Source of the DNA: Portunus trituberculatus
Lineage: Eukaryota; Arthropoda; Malacostraca; Decapoda; Portunidae
Length of the DNA stretch: 64,000 nucleotides
Assembly (NCBI RefSeq): GCF_017591435.1
Contig: NC_059289.1
Location: 19,673,344-19,737,343, forward strand
Direction of reading: 5' to 3'
Shown here piece after piece: positions 28,818 through 41,554 of this stretch. The position numbers and the translations under genes were made by a program. The notes under the pieces were generated by a model. The model saw nothing but the letters and a program-made list of their open reading frames with translations. It made no database searches and was not told the origin of the DNA. Position 1 is the first letter of the stretch. Every line of letters starts with the position of its first letter.

Positions 28818-31810
28818 AGATGGAGGAGGTAGAAGACATCTACCGAAACGATAATCTACTCCCAGCGAGATCTAATAGCACTAGTTCAGGGGCTGCTGTG
28901 ACCTCTCAATTAAAGCTAGTTGTGATCTCGCTGAAAGTTTCCCTTTGTGTCTCACAAATCAGGGGGCAGTCACAGCCTTCTCTCTAAAGACAACTCTCCT
29001 TCCCACAAAACTACATGCACTTACTCCACAAATACCCTTCACTTAAAATAAAAAAAATGCCGACTCCAAATCCAGCCTCGTAGTCCCCTTCTGGGGAGGA
29101 GACCAGAAATATCCCCAGGTCGGACTGTTCTCTCGGTGGCGACACAAAATGTCTTGACACCTCCCTAGACCTTTTCTTCATAATCTTCTGCAACATTTGC
29201 GGTCTTAGATCTAATTTTCAATCTGTAGAACACCACCTCTCTACTAAACCTCATCTTTTTTTCCTCAACAACACATCTGTCTGAGGCAACTGACAGTAGC
29301 CCCTTCTCTGTTCCCTCCTACTTTCTCTATCCTCATTTTCGTTCCAAAGGGGGATGTTGCATCTATGTACGCAACGACTTTCTTGCTCTCGTGCCCACGC
29401 TCTCGAATCCTCCGAGTTTTCCACCATCTGGCTTCAACTCAATAGTCACTCTCTAAATCTATCTGTGCTGTCTATTTCTCTCGTAATTCCTCTGCTTATG
29501 CTGTTATCCTCTCATCTTTGTTGGGCTCCTCCGATCACAGTCTCATTTCTGTATCTTGTCCTATTTCTCCTCAGGATCCTCCAAAGCGAAGGTGCCTCTG
29601 GCGTTTTGCCTCTGCCAGTTGGGGTGATCTGAGGAGGTATTATGTTGATTTTCCCTGGAATAATTACTGTTTCCGTGTCAGAGACCCATCTCTGTGTGCT
29701 GAACGCATAACAGAGGTGATAGTGTCTGGCATGGAGACATACATTTTTCACTCTCTTTCTCAACCTAAACCTTTTAAACCTTGGCTTAACACAGCCTGTT
29801 CTCGTGCTATACATGATAGAGAGGTTGCCCACAAAAGGTACTTGAGCCTTCCATCTCCTGAATCTCATGCACTCTATATTTCTGCCCAGAATCACGCCAA
29901 ATCTTTTCTTCAACTTGCCAAACACTCCTTCATAAATAGAAAATGTCAAAATCTTTCAAACTCCATCTCCCCTTGAGACTTCTGGCATTTGGCCAAAAAC
30001 ATCTCTAATGACTTGACTTCATCTTTCCCTCCTTTATTTCATCCTTTATTTCATCCTCTAAAGCTGAATTCTTCTCTCAAACCTTTTGCTAAAAACTCCA
30101 CCTTGGATGATTCTGGGCTTGTCCCTCCCTCTCCTCCTCCCTCTGACTATTTCATGCCTTCAATCAAATTTCTTTGTAATGATAGTTTCCATGCCATCGC
30201 TGGCCTAAACCCTTGGAAAGCTTATAGACCTGATGGGGTCCCTCCTATTGCTCTCAAAAACTGTGCTTCCGTGCTTGCACCTTGCCTGGCTGAACTTTTC
30301 AGCTGTGTCTGTCGACTTCTACCTTTTCTTCTTGCTAGAAGTTTGCCTACATTCAGCCTGTTCCTAAAAAGGGTGACCGTTCTAATCCTTCAAACTACCG
30401 TCCTATAGCTTTAATCTCTTGCTTGTCTAAAGTTTTTTCATTTATCCTCAATAGGAAGATTCTTAAACATCTGTCACTTCACAATCTTGTATCTGATCGC
30501 CAGTATGGCTTCCATGATAGTCGCTCTACTGGTGATCTTTTGGTGTTCATTACTGAGTCTTGGTCATCCTCTTTGAGAGATTTCGGTGCTGTCGCGTTAG
30601 ACATATCAAAAGCTTTTGATAGAGTCTGGCACAAAGCTTTGACCTTAAAACTGCCCTCTACGGTTTCTATTTTTCTGTCTGCAACTTTACCACAAGTTTC
30701 CTTTCCGACTGTTCTATTGTAGCTGTGGTAGACGGCCACTGTTCTCCTAAATCTATTAACAGTGGTGGACCTCAGCGTTCTGTCCTGTCACCCACTCTCT
30801 TTCTATTATTCATTAATGACCCTCTTAACCAAACTTCTTGCCCTATCCACTCCTACGCTGATGATATCACCCTACATCTTTCCACGTCCTTTCAGAGACG
30901 ATCAATCCTTCAGGAAGTTACCAGATCACACAGGGACGCTACAGAACGCCTGATTTATGATCTTTCTAAGATTTCTGATTGGTGCAGAGAAAACTTAGTA
31001 GTGATCAATGTTTCTAAAACTCAATTCCTCCATCATCAACTCGACACAATCTTCCAGACAACTATCCCCTCTTCTTTAATGATACTCAACTGTCTCTCTC
31101 TTCCACACTGAATATCCTCGGTCTATCTTTTACTCACAATCTTAACGGGAAACTTCACATCTCATTTCTTGCTAAAACAGCTTTTATGAAGTTAGACGTT
31201 CTGCGGCTTTTCCGCCAGTTTTTCGTACCCCTCCAGCTGCTAACTTTGTACAAGGGCCTTATCCGTCCTTGTATGGAGCACTTTTCGCATGTTTGGTGGC
31301 ATTCTGCCCACACAGTTTTATTAGATAGGGTGGAATAAAAAGAATAAAAAAAACTCTTCGTATCATCTACTCCTCTCCTCTGACTGACTGTCTTCAGCCT
31401 CTTTCTCACCGCCAAAATGTTGCATCTCTTTCTATCTTTTATCGCTATTTTCATGCTAACTGCTCTACTAATCTTGCTAACTGTATGCCTCCTCCTCCTC
31501 CTACGGCCTCGTTGCACAAGTTTTTTTTCCTCTCACCCCTATTCCGTCCAACTCTTTACTGCAAGCGTTAACCAGTTTTTTTAATCATTCATACCTTTCT
31601 CTGGTAAACTCTGGCACTCCCTGCCTGCTTCTGTATTTCCATCTTCCTACGACTTGACTTATTTTAAGAAGGAAGTTTCAAGACATTTGTCCTTGTTTTC
31701 TGGCTAAGTCCTCTCTTATGTTTTAGGGAACTTGCAGTTTAAGTGGGCCTTCTTCTTAATATTTTGTTGTCCTTGGTAACCTTCCCTCTTGCATAGAAAG
31801 AAAAAAAAAG
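28818..31810 (+). mobile_element. Family A LINE (BS/jockey-like), copy A2, full length
   Basis: A 3.0-kb non-LTR element on plus. The 5' end coincides with that of the 7199-8244 fragment. Order: 5' UTR; endonuclease domain (about 29190-29600, with the phrase CNICGLRSNFQSVEHHLS in frame); then RT in broken frames. 29518-29976 and 29989-30408 are one frame split by a stop. 30423-30722 has ALDISKAFDRVWHKAL. 30725-31111 has SGGPQRSVLSPTLF and the catalytic YADD at 30854-30865. The C-terminal region runs to about 31710. The 3' UTR ends in a short A-rich tail (31797-31810). Several stops and frameshifts make it non-functional although it keeps the YADD box. Confidence 0.88.
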
Positions 31811-32264
<454 letters not shown>

Positions 32265-32318
32265 TGTGTATAGAATATGTAAATGCCCGATACCTAATAA
32301 TAACTCTTCTCAAATTCA

Positions 32319-32431
<113 letters not shown>

Positions 32432-32600
32432 GCAAGCGTTGACTGGTGAGCACCACAAGACACAACACACACATAGTCCCAAGTTCCCAACCCACTGCCC
32501 TGCCCTTCAACCCAGGAAGCACAGATACTATTTGATAAAAAAAAAAAAAAATAAAAAAAAAAATGATGTATAAAACAGTTAAACAGTTTCTTTGACACTT

Positions 32601-32604
<4 letters not shown>

Positions 32605-32637
<33 letters not shown>
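32605..32637. repeat. (GA)n microsatellite
   Basis: Pure GA run. An A-rich patch lies at about 32539-32562 just upstream. Confidence 0.97.
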
Positions 32638-32640
<3 letters not shown>

Positions 32641-32692
32641 TTCGTAGCACCACAAGCATAAATACCATCTTGCCTTGCAGATATTCATTTCT

Positions 32693-33233
<541 letters not shown>

Positions 33234-33423
33234 CAGGGCCGTTTCTAGCTTTGTGGGGTCCCTAAGTTAGATGCTGTTTGGGGGGGCCCTAGATTTCAAT
33301 TTTTCGTCGGAGCCCCTGGGTGACTTAGGAAATTTAAATTTTCCAAGCTACCCAGGGGGGCCCCCTGGTGGCTTGGGGGCCCTAAGCAATCGCCTTGTCC
33401 GCCTATAGCTAGAAACGGCCCTG
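33234..33423. mobile_element. hAT-type MITE, 190 bp, with 8-bp target duplication
   Basis: Ends CAGGGCCGTTTCTAGCT (from 33234) and AGCTAGAAACGGCCCTG (to 33423) are perfect 17-bp terminal inverted repeats. They are flanked by the perfect 8-bp duplication TGCATTTC at 33226-33233 and 33424-33431. The 8-bp duplication and CAG...CTG ends fit the hAT superfamily. No coding capacity. Confidence 0.92.
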
Positions 33424-33496
33424 TGCATTTCCGTTTGAATGTTGTTAGGCAAGCAAGGATATTAGCACTGCCAGAGAGAGAGAGAGAGAGAGAGAG

Positions 33497-35368
33497 CAGG
33501 GCTCCCACTTTGCTTTTTCAGGATTTCCCTAGACAGATGTCCAGATTTCCCCAGATTGGACCAAATTTCCCCAAAAATCCAAATCCTTGTCTTAACGTGT
33601 AAAACTCAATTTATATACAAATTATACTACCGGTTAATATGAAATTCGCAAGAAGTATAGAATACTAGGATAAAATTACATAGGATCAGTGAAATAAACA
33701 ATATACTTGTTCCAAAAATCATGTTTTTTAATGTTTTTTTCTATAAGTTATCACATTCTAGAAATAAAAGACTATCAGTAGGAAAAATAAATGTTTCATC
33801 ACAAATTGAATGCACCTTTGTATAATGCTTTTCATCCATCACAGATGTGTGTACAAATTATCACAGTGTACAAAACTACAACTAAGAATAGGTAAAAATA
33901 AAACTATTTATCACAAAATAGTTGCAATACAGTACAATACTTTGGTTTGGGTAAATACTGATTCTTCCATCACAGAATGGGTGTATAAATGTGTACCTTG
34001 GGTCCTTGGTAACTGTAGATTATATACTGCTCCTTATGTCTAAAGCACCTCTAACCCTTACTCATCACAAAATGACTTAGATCTTAAAATTATCCATTAT
34101 TATTTGGTGTGCTTCATCATTAGTTGTACTTCACTTGACATTTTTCACTAGTTTCAGCAACTCATTGTGCTCTTCCAGTTTCAACTCCTGCAGATTTTCC
34201 ATACTTAGCTAAACCCTCCTTAGTATGAAACAACCCAACAACACTCTCTCTCTTCAAACTATTTCTGACATCACTCTTAATCAATTTTAGAGAACTGAAC
34301 AGTCTTTCAACAGGAGCATTGGTAAATGGCAGTGACATTAGGCATCCAACAACCTCACCTGAGTTTTTGTACTTAAGATCTCCACTGAAGGACTTTAAAC
34401 TAAGACGCTCTTTCCAAAATTCAATATCACTTTGATTACATTTAATCATTGGATCTTCTTCAATTCCCTGCTTCCTCCATTCTCTATCCACAAGCTGTAA
34501 TGGAGCAACATCTTCAAGAAATGTGAATGATTTATACACTTCAAACAATGAGGCAGGTTGACATTTGACAGCATTCACTGGATAGAGGAACTTGAGATAA
34601 TCAAAGTTTTTGTGTTTCACAACTGAAAATCTCATTCTGGTTTGCTTAACTAGCTCTACCAAGAATGACTGACAAGTTTGTCTTTCATGCCTCACTCCTT
34701 GTGGACCCTGATTATCCCCAAGACATCCAAACAAAGTGGCAGTTGCAGCTACTCCTACATATACATTTTCCACATTGATTTTATTTTGAGGAGCATGAAT
34801 ATCAAGAGTGAAGGGATCTTGACTCCTAACAATATCCATCTTGATAAAGTGACATAGCACTTCCTTCAGGAGCTTTGTGACTTCATCTCGCAGCCTGTGC
34901 AATAGAGGAGCTGAACTTTGAAAAAAGGTGTTAAAAGCATTAACCCTATGCAGTTGATAGCTCATAAACTCAAGCTGTGCTTTGCAATAGTTGTTATTAA
35001 GGGCATTCAGAATAGTCTTTACAGTGTTAGATGGATCTACTTTATCTGCCACTTTCTCAGTAAAGTACAGTTGAAGAGCAGGCCATTGCTCAAGCACTCT
35101 ATTCACAACATTCTCCAATGACAACCAACGAGTCTGTGAAATATTGAGAATGTTGTGAATAGGCACTTGGCAAAATTCTTGAAACTACAGCAAGATGTTG
35201 ACAATATTTTTACACGAAAATGTTTAGATTTAAGGTTTTGTTTTAATATTTTTAATATGGAACCATAGAGCCCAAATTTCCCCAGAGTTACCGATTTCCC
35301 TAGATTTGTCACTAAAAGTGGTGAAATTTCCCAATCTAGTGCCATTTTCCCCAAAAGTGGGAGCCCTG
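33497..35368 (-). mobile_element. hAT DNA transposon, internally deleted
   Basis: A 1.87-kb element with 15-bp terminal inverted repeats CAGGGCTCCCACTTT at 33497 and its complement ending at 35368. Repeated 'atttccc(c)' motifs lie just inside both ends, as in many hAT subterminal regions. It sits in a (GA)n tract. The flanking octamers agagagag and aaagagag differ at one base, consistent with an 8-bp target duplication. It carries a partial transposase (34162-35200, minus). Confidence 0.9.
34162..35200 (-). pseudogene. hAT-family transposase, C-terminal part
   Basis: A long open frame on minus (334 codons counted from a GTG at 35166, open a little further upstream to a TAG). Conserved hAT landmarks: FQEFCQVPIHNIL and SQTRWLSLENVVNR near the start, a middle region, and the C-terminal dimerisation motif PFTNAPVERLFSSLKLIKS near the end. 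Complete hAT transposases are usually about 600 residues and begin with a BED zinc finger and the first catalytic Asp region. Both are absent here, and the right terminal region lies directly upstream, so the N-terminal half was deleted. The remaining frame is long and uninterrupted, suggesting fairly recent deletion. It would not be expected to act alone. Confidence 0.85.
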
Positions 35369-35583
35369 AAAGAGAGAGAGAAAGAGAGAGAGAGAGCCGT
35401 GGTTGACGAAACTGCAGCAGATGACAATGACACATGAACAAACTGTAATCACTTGAATTTTGTCTTCATTTATGGATCTTTGGAGGTCTACAATCTCCTT
35501 TCCTTCTTCCTTTAACTGAGAGGATAATTTAGTATGAAGCGGGCTCGAATCTAGATGACATAACGAGCAAATTTTGTCATGCC

Positions 35584-35678
<95 letters not shown>

Positions 35679-36041
35679 AATTTCTTCCAAGAAGTACTAG
35701 TTCACGATACATATTAGTGCCTTAGATTGTCTGTGAGGGTGGCCATATGGCGAGTTTGCACCAAGGCAATACTCTATATCGAGCCTTCATAAGATACGGG
35801 CCTGTGAGGTATTGGCACTTGGCAGGGCCACACTTTCCTTCAAGATACCATGTTTAGGATGGGACAACACTTTTTATTTATTTTTTTTCTTAAAGAACAC
35901 ACCTTAATTTTAACTTCAGCGGCGATGTGAAACAAAAGTTAGAAGAATTTTGGAAACACATCAATTTATATAAAAATTGAGGGAGAGAAAGAAAGACATG
36001 CACAGAGGGTAAGGAGGTGGAGCGTGGTCAGAGAAAGAAGG
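35369..36041. other. Spacer with (CT)n
   Basis: A GA tract adjoins the hAT end. (CT)n lies at 35588-35674. The rest is unique AT-rich sequence with no recognised feature. Confidence 0.5.
35588..35674. repeat. (CT)n microsatellite
   Basis: Pure CT run of about 43 units. Confidence 0.98.
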
Positions 36042-36404
36042 CAGAGCTGCCAGATGCAGGGAGATTTCCCTGTTTTAGGGAAATTTAGGTCTCAACAGGG
36101 AAACAGGGAAGAAAATTCAAAATGTTCCAAAATCTAGGGAAAATTTGACCAACGGACTCACACCCTTCATCCGCAGTCCCCACCCTTGTCCTCCTCCCAT
36201 CCTCTTCACCCGTCATCCATACAATAATTATTTGTATTAATTTTTATCAATTTCCCTCTCAATTGAATTTCAATCCACTTCTAAGGTCTCTCTCGATCAC
36301 TATATCCTTCCTCTACCGTTCACTCTTCCTTCCCTCATCCCCAAAAAGCGTCATGACTTGTACGAGACCAGATATAGTCCCTTCCCTTTCCTCCCTCGCC
36401 CTTG

Positions 36405-39400
36405 CTAGGTTAGGTATTTAGATAGCACTTTCTGTGGGAAAGACAGGGATAGGAGGACGAACGTGTGTATGCCTGGTGCAGGTGTGAAGGCAGTGAGTGA
36501 GGAGGTGCAGAAGACGGTTCGGGGGATGGAGAGGAAGGGTGTAGTAGTTTTGCACGTAGGTGGGAACGATGTCAGAGCAGGTGGGTCGGAGGAGTTAGTG
36601 GCAAGATTTCGGGAAATGTTAGGCAAGATAAGGGAGAGTGGTAGGAGGTGTGTAGTGTCAGGAATCTTGCCTCGTGTGTATGTTAGCAGGGAATGGTTGT
36701 CTAGAGCCATTGGTGTGAATGACCGGGTAAAAGGGATGTGTAAGGATGTGGGTGTCAGCTTTGTGGATGTATGGGATAGGTTCTATGGGCGAAGGGATTT
36801 GTATGCTAGGGATGGTGTGCATCTGAGTAGGAAGGGTGTGGATGTGCTGAGTGGATGTCTGGAGGGGGAGTTGGGATGGAGTGTAGGGGGTGAGGTAGCA
36901 AATGCATTCCAGAAGAAAGATGCTAGACATAAATTAGATAGGATAAACAGAGATAGTGAAAAGATTAGGAAAGATTTCCAGGTGCAAATAGGAGAGAATA
37001 AGATTAGGATTCCAAATAAGGAGACAGCATCTAGGAAGGTAGCAGGACTTAAATGTTTTTATGTAAATGCCAGGAGTCTTAGGAACAAGAAGGACGAGTT
37101 ATCTAGTTATATAGTTGAGGAGGACTTAGATGTTGTATGTGTCACAGAGGCATGGGTAAATGAGGAAAAGTTTAGGAAAATAGGAAAGAATATGAAGTAG
37201 ATGGATACATTATGTATTTACACCAGAGAATTGGTAGGATAGGTGGAGGAGTAGTTATTTATGTAAAAAATCCTTCATTTCCAGTCAGGTTAATGGTATT
37301 AAGGTAGATAACAGAGTAGAGTCCTTATGGCTGGATGTTAGAGTAAACAAAAGTAAGGTTATTAGAGTAGGAGCTTTTATAGACCACCTAACCAGTCAGC
37401 AGATGTAGACAACCTTATGGTAGATGAGATAAATAGGGGTGTACTAGTCAGACAATTATCTTAGGGATTTTAATCTTAAGTCAGTAAACTGGGAGAGGAT
37501 GGTAGGAGATGCTAGTGAAAATAAGTTTATGGAAAGTTTTCAGGATAACTATTTAGTGCAGATGGTAGATAAACCTACTAGGGGGAGGAAGGTTTTAGAC
37601 ATAGTACTAACAAATATTGAGCATTGTTTAAAGGAAGTTGAGGTAGGAGAGACTTTAGCAAACAGTGACCATCATATAATTAGATTTATCATTAATTCCA
37701 GTAGGGATAATATAGTGAATAAGACTAGAGTCCCAAACTATCAGAAAGGCAATTATGGTAGGTTACGTCAGTTATTAGGAGAGGTAAACTGGGAAGATAG
37801 TTTTGGAAATAAAACTGCACAGGAGATGTGGGATATTTTTAAGGTTGTAGTAAAGGGTATAGTGATGCAGTGTATCCCTTACAAAGATATAAGGCAGAGA
37901 AACAGGAAGCCATTATGGTGGACTCATGAGATAGGTAGCCAGATCAGAGAGAAGAAGAGGGCATACAGAGAGTTGCAGAAAAGTGGGAAGATGTAGATTT
38001 GATTAGGTACAGACAGGTCAGAGATGATTTGAGTAAGGTTATAAAAAAAGTAAAAGGCAGGCAGAGATAAAACTAGCTAGAGCTGGGAGTAAAGATCCCA
38101 AAAATTATATAGTTATTACAAGGTCAGTGATAAAAGAAATAAGGATAGGATTGGACCACTCAGAAAAGATGGTGTAGTAGTGGATCAAAATGAAGACATA
38201 GTAGAATTATTGAATGAACAATTTTCTTCAGTATTTACTAGGAAAGAATAGGAAATCCTGTTACAAACAGTGCGACGAGTAGTTTAAGAGCTTTAGAAAA
38301 TATTGATATAAAACCGGGAATTATTAGGAAATTTATTCTTGAACTAGACGATAGGAAAGCTAGTGGTCCTGATGAGCTACATGCCAGAGTACTTAGGGAG
38401 GGTGTAGACAGTATTTCTGAAGCACTTAAGTTAATCTTTGAAAGATCACTTAGGTTTGCTGAGATACCTCAGGACTGGAAGTTAGCTAATGTTACTCCAA
38501 TATTTAAAAAGGTAGGAAGGATGATGCGAATAATTATAGACCGATCAGTTTAACTAGTATAGTATGTAAGATACTAGAGAAAATCATTAAGGGTAGTATT
38601 TGGGAGCATTTAAATGAGAATAGATTAATTAGAGATACCCAACATGGCTTTAGATCAGGGAGGTCCTGTCTTACAAATTTGCTCGATATCTTAGAATATA
38701 TTACCAAGGAGTTAGATGATGGAAATAGCATAGATGTTATATATCTAGATTTTAGCAAGGCGTTTGATAAGGTACCGCATAGGAGGCTAGTGTACAAATT
38801 GAGACTACATGGGATAGGGGTAGGTTAGTTGATTGGATTAGTGAATGGCTTTCTGATAGGAAACAGAGAGTAGTATTAAATGGGGCAATGTCTGAGTGGA
38901 AGGAAGTGGTTAGTGGGTACCCCAAGGATCAGTGCTAGGACCTCTTCTTTTCTTGGTGTACATTAACGATTTAGATATAGGAATTAGTAGCAAAGTATCA
39001 AAGTTTGCAGATGATACTAAGATAGCATGTGCAGTACAGGGTGAAAAGGACAATTACAGAATACAACGAGACCTGGACAGGCTGATAGCATGGGCAGACA
39101 GGTGGCAGATGGAGTTTAATTCTAAAAGTGTCAGGTTATGCATTTAGGTAAAGACAACACAAACTTTAACTATGAGATGGAGGGATGTTGGCTAGAGGCA
39201 GTAGAGGAAGGAAAGGATTTAGGAGTAGTGATAGACAGGACTATGAAATTTTCAAAGCAATGTTTAGAAGCAAGAAATAGGGCAAATAGGATCCTGGGTT
39301 TTATAAATAGAAATGTTAGTTATAAAAGTAAGGAAGTGGTGTAGCTTATATAATTCCTATGTTAGGCCCCATTTAGAGTATTGCATACAGGCCTGGTCAC

Positions 39401-40090
39401 CCCACTATAGGCAGGATATCAACATGTTAGAAGCAGTTCAGAGAAGAGCAACTAGGATGATACCAGCATTAAAGCGCCTGGAGTATAGAGATAGATTAAA
39501 GGAATTAAACATGTTTTCATTTGAGAGGAGATGTATAAGAGGGATATGATAGAGTTATTTAAAATGTTCTCAGATACAAACTACATAGATGTGAGATCTT
39601 TCTTTACCTTAGAGGAGGGAAGTAGGACTAGAAATCATGGCAGGAAGATTAGAAAGCAAGGCTGCAGGTTAGATATAAGAAAATATTTCTTTAGTCATAG
39701 GGTGGTAGACTTCTGGAATGCATTGCCAGAGACGGTTGTAAATAGCACTAGTTTGACAATGTTTAAAAACAGATTAGATAAGCACTTAAATTTATTAGAT
39801 TTATAATTATGTATAGCACTGCATGATAGTTTTTATAAGAAATTTACTATAGTTAAACAAGACATGATCCCCATGTATGGGGATTACAGATTGTAGAGGA
39901 ATTCGCTGCAGGACTTAGCCCTGTTAATGGGACAAATATTTAGAATTAGTATATAATGTATTGTGTACTTGTAAGTGTATCTTTAAGTACTGATGACGAG
40001 GTCGCTGTGCGACTGATACAGGATAACCTAGATGGGCCCTGGTGGCCCTTTGTTATCCTATTATTTATGTTTATGTTTATGTTTATGTTT
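36405..40090 (+). mobile_element. CR1/L2-like LINE, copy B2, near full length
   Basis: A 3.7-kb non-LTR element. Order: SGNH-esterase domain (36420-36900), endonuclease (from about 37041 to 37700, frames broken), linker, RT (38000-39550) and tail. RT frames: 38932-39147 with LGPLLFLVYINDLD and FADDTK, 39138-39344, and 39313-39549. The 3' end is (TTTATG)n at about 40060-40088 rather than poly(A). It is highly similar to B1 (minus, 3722-5803) over the 3' 2.1 kb and shares two frame breaks with it (near 38517 and near 39541). It has extra private frameshifts, for example a shortened G-run near 38915. Inserted within the hAT-type MITE 36042-40460. Confidence 0.9.
36424..37200 (+). pseudogene. LINE B2 ORF: SGNH esterase plus start of endonuclease
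   Basis: Open to 37200 (first ATG 36463, but the conserved reading starts upstream). Block I is LDSTFCGKDRDRRTNVCMPG, giving the Asp-Ser nucleophile pair. Block III is VVVLHVGGNDV (G-x-N-D) at about 36540. Block V is DGVHLSRKGVDVL (the Asp and His of the triad) at about 36810. After a linker, LKCFYVNARSLRNKKDEL begins the apurinic-type endonuclease, continuing to CVTEAWVNEEKF before the frame breaks. SGNH esterase domains are known in ORF1 of some CR1/L2 LINEs, where their role is unclear. Here esterase and endonuclease lie in one frame. The first Gly of the usual GDS is Leu in this copy. Confidence 0.75.
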
Positions 40091-40229
40091 AGCTGAACCT
40101 GTTTTCTACGAGACCGATAGAGACCCGTATTCACCCAGTGTCATGACACGTATGAGATCCGTATATCGTCCCTCCCCTTCCTTCCCTCATCCCTGCTTGA
40201 TAGCTGAACTTATGACAGCTATATGATAT

Positions 40230-40340
<111 letters not shown>

Positions 40341-40468
40341 TCAATGTGTGTATGTACGTATGTAAGAAGTTAAAAATTACGACAGGGAAATGCTGCGCTA
40401 AATAGGGAAATATTTTTAGGCAAAACAGGAAACTTTTTGCAACTTGATCTGGCAGCACTGAAAGAAGG

Positions 40469-41554
40469 TAAGCTTGTGATCTTTGGAAAGCTGGTAATAG
40501 TGTGGAGGTAGTTTACTCTGGCTCTGACGATCCCTTGTCTTCCTCCCCTCCTTTGTCACCTCAGCAATGTCCTTCAGGCAGTCATTAAATGTTTATTAAG
40601 GATGCCACCGGGCCACATGGGAATCGGCCATTACACCAAACAGGAAGCTTTTTTTTTTATGTAAGAGGGAAAACTGGCCAAGGGCAACAGAAAAAAAAAA
40701 AAATTTAGTGATGACTATTTTATTTGTGTTGATGAGGAAACTGGGCTGGACTTATTATTTGGTACCTACTTTGAGCTTACTTGCACCTGTATTGGCAATG
40801 GATTTTTGTATTTAAGATGCTATGCTGGATTTATAAAAATGCACTTGTATACTGTGTCTATTACCCATGCAGGAGGGTCTGCGGATTAGTTTTTTGGTGT
40901 TCACTTTGATGAAGTTAAGATGACCCCAAACCAGTTGTGAAAGCAGCTGGTCCACTTCATTACAATGTCTGTGTGATATAATGCATATTATGATGCATTT
41001 ATTTAATGTTTTTACCTATTTTATAAGTGGAAATGCTTTTGTAATACATTATGACAAAGACAAATTAATTATTTCATAAACTAAGTCAGGACCATGAGGA
41101 TGCTATACAGACACACCCACCTTTAGTTCAAATGCTTTCGGATCTCAATGAAAGATTTATTTCCTTGATTGAGTGTACAAAGATACTAACGTTCATGTCT
41201 CTTAGAATAATTTCAGCAGTTATTTTCTTTAATAAAGTAGAAAAACATACTTCTCATAGAATATATGTTTCCTATAAATGGCTTTTTAAGATCTTTACAT
41301 TACATATTCTTTGTCACATTTTTTCAAGGATTTATGATACAACGCCAGTGATTGGCCTGTCGATGTAAATTCCCCTCACCTCTCCATAAACTCCACCCAC
41401 TTTACTGCAGCACATTTGTTTTGCTCAAAGAGCAAACCTATATATTTGTTTAGGTTTGTTTCTGGAAGCAAACATATCGATAGTCAGAAGCAGATGTAGG
41501 TAGCATAACTAGTTACATGATTTTGGGCCACCAAAAAAAGGACGCTTTATGTGT
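40469..41554. other. Unique AT-rich sequence
   Basis: Nothing recognised except the short family A LINE tail at 40649-40692. Confidence 0.45.
40649..40692 (-). mobile_element. Family A LINE, extreme 3' tail only
   Basis: A T-run followed by 'atgtaagagggaaaactggc' and 'caagggcaacag' matches the 3' terminus of A1 (from about 44) and A3. Only about 45 bp of the element are present: an extreme 5' truncation. Confidence 0.7.
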
